A stretch of DNA of 11,484 bases. Origin: Firmicutes bacterium UBA3738. Its GTDB lineage: Bacteria > Bacillota > Clostridia > Peptostreptococcales > Anaerovoracaceae. Position numbers and translations under genes: made by a program. The notes beneath the pieces are model-generated. The model ran no database searches, had not been told where the DNA came from, and was given only the letters and a program-made list of their open reading frames with translations. Positions 6,654 to 11,484 of this stretch are shown one piece after another (the stretch's first letter is position 1; the number at the start of each line of letters is the position of its first letter). The stretch is taken from positions 1 through 11,484 of the forward strand of contig DFGY01000083.1 of assembly GCA_002372505.1 (NCBI GenBank), given 5' to 3'.

Positions 6654-6801
6654 GGGTCAAAAGTACCAAATCACGTGCTTGCACGTTGATTTGAGACTTT
6701 ATGACCCGCCCGAACACGAATAACGTAGTCGTTTTGCACAGCAAAAGGACGTGAGTTATGAGTGTTCAGCAGCATATTGCACACGAATGTGTGCGAGCTG
6801 C
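6654..6801. repeat. Three back-to-back imperfect hairpins after cyuA
   Basis: Hairpin 1 (6654-6707) has GGGTCA/TGACCC outer arms and an ACGTGC-TT-GCACGT tip; nearly every base pairs, apart from two single bulges and a two-base mismatch. Hairpin 2 (6712-6767) has GAACAC/GTGTTC outer arms, TAAC/GTTA, GTC/GAC and a TTTTGC-ACA-GCAAAA tip, with tandem G.A mismatches after the outer helix. Hairpin 3 (6769-6801) is GCAGC/GCTGC outside GCACAC-GAAT-GTGTGC, and contains the 15-base sequence ATTGCACACGAATGT (6776-6790) also found inverted at 5170-5184. None is followed by a T run, so these are not ordinary terminators. Options are an mRNA-stabilising 3' structure, a palindromic repeat family, or an operator cluster. 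Confidence 0.75.
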
Positions 6802-6997
6802 GCATCATAAGTGAGTGTCAATAGTATTCGTTGTAGATATATGACATTTAATTTATTAAAATATAGATAGAGGAAATAGAATTTAACATATATATGATCC
6901 GGGCTCCGGAGGGATGAGAATTCCAAGGATGGCACGGGACCCGGTTCACATAAAGAACGTAAAGCTAAGTAACTATTTTTAACGGAGGTTTAAGGGG
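6802..6997 (+). other. Leader region of the symporter gene; no gene seen
   Basis: An AT-rich stretch (6830-6880) holds a weak promoter-like pair, TTGTAG (6831-6836) with TATTAA 17 bases on. It is followed by a GC-rich patch, about 6898-6945, where CCGGG can pair with CCCGG across some 35 bases. The gene has its own AACGGAGG-type ribosome binding site before ATG 6998. I could not match the patch to a known riboswitch family. No open frame of note is present. Confidence 0.35.
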
Positions 6998-8242
6998 ATG
7001 GAAAAGAAAGGCTTTATTCACAGTTTACCATTTAAACTATTGTGCGCACTTGCGATAGGTATCATCGCAGGTCTCATGCTGAATTCAAGTGATGGCAGTG
7101 CAGCATCGCAGGCAATCCTCAATGTACTTGTATGTGTTAAGTATATCGTAGGACAGTTCATCAGTTTCTGTGTACCACTCATCATCATCGGGTTCATCGC
7201 ACCATCTATCACAAGACTCGGAAACAATGCTTCCAGAATGCTTATGGTTGCACTCTGCATCGCTTATGTATCATCCATAGGTGCTGCATTTTTTGCTACA
7301 ACAGCAGGTTACACTATCCTGCCTCACATGGCTATCAATCCTGAGGTTGACGGACTTAAGGAGATACCTTCACCGGTATTTGCCCTTGATATCCCTCAGA
7401 TCATGCCTGTAATGTCAGCTCTGTTCTTCTCAGTACTTGTAGGACTTGCAGCAGCATGGAATTCAAGTAAGTATATCACCGGTATCCTTGAGGAGTTCCA
7501 GAGCATCGTGCTCAGCATCGTTACAAAGTTTGTTATTCCTGTACTTCCTGTACTTATCGGAACAACATTCTGCACACTTGCATACGAAGGCTCTATCACA
7601 AAGCAACTTCCTATCTTCCTTGCGATCATCCTTATCGTAATGGTAGGACACTATATCTGGCTTGCCCTTCTTTACGGAATCGCAGGTGCTTATTCAGGAA
7701 GAAATTCCATGAACATCCTGAAGAACTACGGTCCTGCTTACATGACAGCTGTTGGTACCATGTCTTCAGCCGCTACACTTTCAGTTGCACTTCAGTGCGC
7801 TAAGAAGTCAGAGCCTACACTTCGTGATGATATGGTAAGCTTTGGTATTCCGCTTTTTGCAAACATCCATCTTTGCGGATCAGTAATGACAGAGACATTC
7901 TTCGTAATGGCAGTTTCAAAGATGCTCTACGGTGAGTTCCCACCTGTATCAAAGATGATCATCTTCTGTCTGCTGCTCGGAGTATTTGCAATCGGTGCTC
8001 CGGGAGTTCCGGGAGGAACAGTTATGGCATCTCTTGGTCTTATCATCAGCGTACTCGGCTTCGATGAGACAGGAACCGCACTTATGCTCACCATTTTCGC
8101 ACTTCAGGATTCCTTCGGAACAGCCTGCAACGTAACAGGTGACGGAGCCCTCACACTTATCCTCACAGGATACGCAGAGAAGCACGGTATCACAGAGCAT
8201 TCTGATGAGATGAAAAAGGCAAAGGCAGCAAATATCGCATAA
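6998..8242 (+). CDS. Sodium-dependent amino-acid symporter (DAACS/SDF family), probably for a neutral substrate
   Basis: The 414-residue polytopic membrane protein has the glutamate-transporter fold: about eight hydrophobic spans, re-entrant hairpin 1 with SSAATL (S256-L261), the TM7 segment NIHLCGS (N289-S295), hairpin 2 with GAPGVPGG, and TM8 with NVTGD (N378-D382). Two specificity points differ from acidic-amino-acid carriers. The residue just before T-x-x-NVxGD is Arg in glutamate/aspartate carriers but Gly here (G374); the neutral ASCT carriers and SstT also lack that Arg. The sodium motif NMDGT is HLCGS. A small neutral substrate such as cysteine, serine or threonine therefore fits better than glutamate. 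The upstream cysteine desulfidase and a shared 15-base site in both control regions support joint cysteine use. The start follows GGAGG at good spacing, and a terminator closes the unit. Confidence 0.85.
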   Translation: MEKKGFIHSLPFKLLCALAIGIIAGLMLNSSDGSAASQAILNVLVCVKYIVGQFISFCVPLIIIGFIAPSITRLGNNASRMLMVALCIAYVSSIGAAFFATTAGYTILPHMAINPEVDGLKEIPSPVFALDIPQIMPVMSALFFSVLVGLAAAWNSSKYITGILEEFQSIVLSIVTKFVIPVLPVLIGTTFCTLAYEGSITKQLPIFLAIILIVMVGHYIWLALLYGIAGAYSGRNSMNILKNYGPAYMTAVGTMSSAATLSVALQCAKKSEPTLRDDMVSFGIPLFANIHLCGSVMTETFFVMAVSKMLYGEFPPVSKMIIFCLLLGVFAIGAPGVPGGTVMASLGLIISVLGFDETGTALMLTIFALQDSFGTACNVTGDGALTLILTGYAEKHGITEHSDEMKKAKAANIA

Positions 8243-8295
8243 GATCAGGCATACAAAAGTGATTGATTAAATATTTTAGTGGCTCAAACTATAAA

Positions 8296-8338
8296 AACGA
8301 CAAATACCGGATGATCTTCCGGATTTGTCGTTTTTTTT
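8296..8338 (+). terminator. Rho-independent terminator after the symporter gene
   Basis: AACGACAAAT and CCGGA pair with TCCGG and ATTTGTCGTT, with one bulged A and a 6-base loop, followed by an unbroken T run to 8338. It ends the cyuA-symporter region and isolates the next operon. Confidence 0.95.
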
Positions 8339-8417
8339 ATGAAGATTGTTCATAGTTTTTTTAAAACCGGACGATATTAAGAATTAGTAGGAAGGATTAA
8401 GGAGAAAGGAGATCTCT

Positions 8418-8909
8418 ATGGCAAGTGAAAAAGCCAGACTCAGGCGGTATGAGAATGATCTCTATGTAAGCGGAACCGGTGTGATCGTAATGGGTGCATG
8501 GGGAATAATGAAAATGATAATACAGCTTCTTTTAGGGGCTGATAATATCTTTAAAATAATTGAAGCCGAGACGGAACTGGAGAGGAACATGGCTCTGGGA
8601 CTGGCATTTATCATGTTTACGGTCATTGTTTTGATCATTATGTTGATACATCTTTATATCGGTCTTAATGCAGCAAGAGCTGCAAGAGACCGACCTTATA
8701 AAAAAGGTTATTATATAGGTGCCATCATTTTACTTGTATTGTCTGTTCTATCCATGCCGATGTACAGGGAGTCATTAAAAGACCTGTCCAATATCGATAC
8801 TACAGGAGCTTCGATTCTGGTGGATTTGACAACAATATATGTTTTCTATTCAGTGATCAGATCTACCAATGAAATAAAAAAGCTAAAGAAAAAACTATCC
8901 GGGGAGTAA
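8418..8909 (+). CDS. Small membrane protein of unknown function, first gene of a three-gene operon
   Basis: The protein has 163 residues and an AAAGGAG ribosome binding site about 6 bases before ATG 8418. Four hydrophobic spans lie at about residues 16-40, 57-83, 97-116 and 131-148. The N-terminus is charged, and the C-terminal tail is rich in lysine (KKLKKKL), suggesting a cytoplasmic end. No catalytic motif is visible and I do not recognise the family. The stop (TAA 8907-8909) is seven bases from the next ATG, and the GGGGAG serving that next gene overlaps the last codons here, so the two are cotranslated. Size and topology resemble the third gene of the operon, hinting at a pair of small membrane partners around the soluble middle protein; this is inference. 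Confidence 0.75.
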   Translation: MASEKARLRRYENDLYVSGTGVIVMGAWGIMKMIIQLLLGADNIFKIIEAETELERNMALGLAFIMFTVIVLIIMLIHLYIGLNAARAARDRPYKKGYYIGAIILLVLSVLSMPMYRESLKDLSNIDTTGASILVDLTTIYVFYSVIRSTNEIKKLKKKLSGE

Positions 8910-8916
8910 ACATTAC

Positions 8917-10050
8917 ATGCAGGAAGATTTTCATTATTATGCGACATATTGTGCCGCCTTCATTGCAGGCTACTCTCATGAGGAAAGCCTGGATATAGCC
9001 TACAGTGCGCAGTTTGTGGATCATTGCTCCAGGACCTTACTGTCAAAGATAAAAGCCCCCCTGACTGCGGCAACGACCCAGTTACAGCTTGAACTTATGG
9101 ATGCAAGGACAGATCCGGCTGGACTTCAGGATATCACCAGAATATGGTCATCTTTCCATTTTTTACCAAAAGATCTTTATGCCCAAAAAGAAAAGTGTTC
9201 AAAACGTTATCTTGATAAATACAGACTACTATGCGGCCCTAATGGGGATCTGGTTGTAAAGACTGTAGAGCTTGCCAGGGATAAACCGCTGCAGTCTGTG
9301 GGCATAGCCATGCATGTACTGGCAGACACCTGGGCTCATTCAAACTTTGCAGGCACCCCGTCTCTTGTCATCAACAACACGAACTATGAGTTCTATGAAC
9401 TGTTTCCCGATGGAGATTCCTTCAGTGAAAAGCAGATAACTTTCCGCCATAAAACTTCGGTTCCGGATGATCTTGAGAACAGCATATACACTAACAGCTT
9501 ATATCAGGCTAATGAGAATTCCATTATGAATCTCGGTCATGGAAGAGCAGGTCACCTTCCTGACTACAGCTTCATACGGTACAGGTATCTTCCTGCCTGG
9601 GGAGAATACGAAGAGATAATAAAGGATAATCCCGGAGATTATCTAAGGGCCTTTACTCAGATGATTTATGCAATGAAGTATATCCGCGGAGAGTCCCCTT
9701 CATTTGAAAAGGCCGTTTATGCTATGGATGCCGTTGAACCGTGGCTTTCCAGAATAAAAGGAATCATTGAAAAAAGACAGCTGCTTGCCTGTGATGACTG
9801 GAAGGCATTTGGAGAGGAATTGTCCGGGAAACAGGTTACGGATTACAGAATGGACAAATATTTTGATGAGTATTTAAGCGCTTCAAAAACCGAAAAGGAT
9901 GATACTTTTCTCGGCAGATTCATTCGAGGTGCATTGACTCATAAAGGAATGGTAATAGACGAGATTCAAAGATCTCATAACAGACTTGCCGGAGCAGCGA
10001 GAGGAAAGTTTATCAAGAGGATTATCGATGAATATTTTTCAAAGGATTAG
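8917..10050 (+). CDS. DUF6765 family protein, possible metal-dependent hydrolase
   Basis: The product has 377 residues with no signal peptide or membrane span, so it is likely cytoplasmic. It matches my memory of DUF6765 proteins: an N-terminal QEDFHYYATYCAAFIAGYSHEE, then QFVDHC, a central GIAMHVLADTWAHSNFAG, and NLGHGRAGHLPDYSF. The central HxxxDxxxH (H133, D137, H141), preceded by D4/H6 and D35/H36, recalls the all-helical zinc-dependent phospholipase C/S1-P1 nuclease fold, where similar His and Asp residues bind zinc. No experimental function is known to me. It starts at ATG 8917 with GGGGAG (8901-8906). Its last 23 bases overlap the next gene. The small membrane proteins on both sides suggest a membrane-linked job, perhaps on lipid or envelope material; that is inference. 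Family call fairly good, activity speculative. Confidence 0.7.
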   Translation: MQEDFHYYATYCAAFIAGYSHEESLDIAYSAQFVDHCSRTLLSKIKAPLTAATTQLQLELMDARTDPAGLQDITRIWSSFHFLPKDLYAQKEKCSKRYLDKYRLLCGPNGDLVVKTVELARDKPLQSVGIAMHVLADTWAHSNFAGTPSLVINNTNYEFYELFPDGDSFSEKQITFRHKTSVPDDLENSIYTNSLYQANENSIMNLGHGRAGHLPDYSFIRYRYLPAWGEYEEIIKDNPGDYLRAFTQMIYAMKYIRGESPSFEKAVYAMDAVEPWLSRIKGIIEKRQLLACDDWKAFGEELSGKQVTDYRMDKYFDEYLSASKTEKDDTFLGRFIRGALTHKGMVIDEIQRSHNRLAGAARGKFIKRIIDEYFSKD

Positions 10051-10561
10051 AAATGTATGTATAGGTATCCTTACTCTTCTGTGTGCCATAATTCTGATCA
10101 CGGAACCTACTGATGCCTATACCTTCGTAATAGGAGTTCTGGCTTTGGGACTTACTTTTACGGGAATAAAATATCTTGCCTATTATTTTTCAATGGCGCG
10201 CCATATGGTAGGCGGCAAGATGATTCTATTTCGGGGGGTGATAATGCTGGATTTTGCACTCCTTACAGGATCTCTTGCCGACGTTCCTAAAATATACATT
10301 CTGTTGTATCTGGTGGCCATTCACGCCTTTTCGGGTGTAGTGGAGGTACTGCGAGCCATGGAAGCTAAAAGAACTGTCGGAGGTCCATGGAAGATGAAAT
10401 TCAGTCAGGGAGTTGTGGATTTTTTGATCGCCCTGTCGTGCTTTGTTTTTATCAGGAATACTAATACAACGGTTATTATATTCGGAATAGGTCTTATGTA
10501 TTCTTCAATCATGCGCATAATAGGTGCATTCAGGCGGACAACCTTTATTTTGATAGAGTGA
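10028..10561 (+). CDS. DUF308/HdeD-like membrane protein
   Basis: The 177-residue product has about six membrane spans (roughly residues 7-25, 30-53, 62-82, 87-110, 121-140 and 143-166) arranged as three helix pairs, with Gly-rich helices such as FVIGVLALGLTFTGIKYL, as in HdeD/DUF308 proteins. In enteric bacteria HdeD is linked to acid resistance, but the wider family has no assigned role. ATG 10028 is preferred over the in-frame ATG at 9986: it follows AAGAGG by 7 bases and gives an N-terminus starting at the first helix. It overlaps the DUF6765 gene by 23 bases, so translation is coupled. A strong terminator lies 83 bases after the stop. Family call moderate. Confidence 0.7.
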   Translation: MNIFQRIRNVCIGILTLLCAIILITEPTDAYTFVIGVLALGLTFTGIKYLAYYFSMARHMVGGKMILFRGVIMLDFALLTGSLADVPKIYILLYLVAIHAFSGVVEVLRAMEAKRTVGGPWKMKFSQGVVDFLIALSCFVFIRNTNTTVIIFGIGLMYSSIMRIIGAFRRTTFILIE

Positions 10562-10644
10562 ATGCAGTAAGGTAAAAGCTAAAAAGAAAACTGAACAAAG
10601 GATTATTCCAGACATTTGATGATACTGTTGTGGAATTATGAGAA

Positions 10645-10685
10645 AACAGGTTCTTCTCAATTAGAGGAGGACCTGTTATTTTTTT
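10645..10685 (+). terminator. Rho-independent terminator closing the DUF6765 operon
   Basis: A 14-bp stem (AACAGGTTCTTCTC with GAGGAGGACCTGTT, two G.U pairs) around loop AATTA is followed by ATTTTTTT. Confidence 0.95.
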
Positions 10686-10762
10686 CGCGATAAAGCCATC
10701 AAGTATTCATTTGGGCGTTGTGCTCGTACAAAAGCACAAATGAATATTTGATGGCCAACGCG
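10686..10762. repeat. Long near-perfect palindrome between the operon and the secreted-protein gene
   Basis: The 19-base arms 10695-10713 and 10737-10755 are complementary except for one position that becomes G.U in RNA. The 23-base loop holds a further TGCT/AGCA pair. Beyond an asymmetric internal loop, CGCG (10686-10689) can pair with CGCG (10759-10762). No T run follows. It is too long and regular for a second terminator. A palindromic mobile repeat or a structured 5' leader of the next gene are the main options. The rest of the gap to 10890 shows no gene. Confidence 0.7.
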
Positions 10763-10890
10763 TAATCGGGCAGCTGGCTGTGGGATGCAGTGGAAAAGCC
10801 GGCATGCAGTGCAACTGATAAAACATTATTATTGCGCCGATATATAGAGACAGGAGTTTAAATCAGATTTCCACAAAAGGAGGGAAATCA

Positions 10891-11484
10891 ATGAATAGGA
10901 GCAGACTGAAATTATTAAGTGTTACATTTGCGTTAATACTACCCATGAGGGCATTCGCGGCAGAGAACAGTTACAGCATGGATGCGGCTGCCGCTGCAAA
11001 CAAAGCATATGAAGCAAGGCTGTCTTCGGAAGCGGGCAATTCTGAAGTACAGGCTATTACCCTCAGGGATCTTTTTGATCCGGTCTATTATGCATTTTCA
11101 AATCCGGCAGCAGTAACGGAAGCAGGAAATGATCCGGAGGCCTTATACTATCATTTCATAACTAAGGGAATTCATCAGGGATACCTTTGCAATTCATACT
11201 TTAATATCCTGAGATACAGATTAGATCATCCGGAGCTTGAAGAACTTCTTGGGGATAACTGGGATATGTGGGTGCAGAGTTTCTTTAAGGGAATCAGTGG
11301 ACTGACCAGCCTTAGAGCCATGTTTGATCCGGTATTTTATGCGGCTTCACATCCTGAAGTGGCGATTCAGTACGGAACAGATCCCGAAGCACTTTATCAT
11401 CACTATATAAATTTCGGACTCATGAACGGTTATACCGGTAATCCTTATTTTGATGTATTCAGCTACTTTACGGCACATCCTGAG
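10891..11484 (+). CDS. Secreted protein with FDPxYY-type repeats (3' end off the window)
   Basis: ATG 10891 follows AGGAGG by 8 bases. The 198 codons present begin with a Sec signal peptide: basic MNRSRLK, a hydrophobic core, and likely cleavage after AFA (residue 23) or AFAA. From residue 62 two copies of a ~54-residue unit appear (62-115 and 145-198), each with FDPV[YF]YA, GxDPEALYxHxI, G-x4-GY and a second half YF-x6-Y-x4-HPE. The two halves share the same F/YFD...Y...P plan, so the unit is itself a doubled motif. Such repeats occur in large secreted or wall-associated proteins, often ahead of peptidase, hydrolase or adhesion domains, which would lie beyond the window. The unit is helical in appearance and rich in aromatic residues; its function is not known to me. 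The gene has its own leader after the terminator and palindrome. Confidence 0.8.
   Translation, partial: MNRSRLKLLSVTFALILPMRAFAAENSYSMDAAAAANKAYEARLSSEAGNSEVQAITLRDLFDPVYYAFSNPAAVTEAGNDPEALYYHFITKGIHQGYLCNSYFNILRYRLDHPELEELLGDNWDMWVQSFFKGISGLTSLRAMFDPVFYAASHPEVAIQYGTDPEALYHHYINFGLMNGYTGNPYFDVFSYFTAHPE

Noticed and set aside
6654..6707. Rho-independent terminator of cyuA
   Set aside because: The stem is long but is followed by GCCCGAAC with no T run.
6654..6801. CRISPR array or riboswitch
   Set aside because: The hairpins are not equal direct repeats with spacers, and I see none of the conserved cores of riboswitch classes that I know.

Overview
The right-hand two thirds of the window (about 4.4-11.5 kb) reads like a chromosome of a low-to-mid GC anaerobic Firmicute. 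A Lachnospiraceae of the Butyrivibrio type is my best guess, based on gene families, strong AGGAGG-type ribosome binding sites and U-tailed terminators. The first 2.3 kb is much richer in GC: the 60-base line at 1141 has 39 G+C, against 17 at 3781 and 23 at 9181. Two decayed mobile elements separate the two halves. The left part may therefore be an acquired island, a relic of an old exchange, or an assembly join. The sequence alone cannot decide.

Left part (1-3269). A left-truncated esterase has two alpha/beta-hydrolase domains, the first lacking its nucleophile and the second with an intact GQSSG. A mosaic pseudogene follows. It starts as an NAD malic enzyme with its own ribosome binding site, switches after about 40 codons into an Old Yellow Enzyme/enoate-reductase segment, and then jumps out of frame to the last codons of what looks like the same reductase. 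A four-helix membrane protein and a DUF3237 protein complete this strand.

Mobile remnants (3247-4413). On the minus strand there is the 3' end of a group II intron: domain VI with a bulged A, domain V, and the last codons of a probable maturase. It abuts the DUF3237 gene, and its sequence supplies that gene's last codons and stop. Next is a minus-strand IS91-type transposase that has lost its catalytic middle and carries a further frameshift.

Cysteine module (4350-8338). A GntR/FCD repressor gene (minus) is divergent from a cysteine desulfidase gene (CyuA type). The desulfidase gene has a near-perfect promoter with a palindrome in its spacer. After a 379-base, highly structured gap comes a glutamate-transporter-fold symporter in which the substrate-selecting Arg is Gly, suggesting a small neutral substrate such as cysteine or serine. 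A 15-base sequence occurs in opposite orientation in the gntR/cyuA gap and in the gap before the symporter, and is a candidate shared operator. The picture is inducible uptake and desulfidation of cysteine to pyruvate, sulfide and ammonia.

Right part (8339-11484). A compact three-gene operon encodes a small membrane protein, a DUF6765 protein with an HxxxDxxxH metal-site-like motif, and a DUF308/HdeD-like membrane protein, and ends at a strong terminator. A long palindrome follows, then the start of a secreted protein built of FDPxYY-type repeats, which runs off the right edge. No tRNA, rRNA or CRISPR array was seen.
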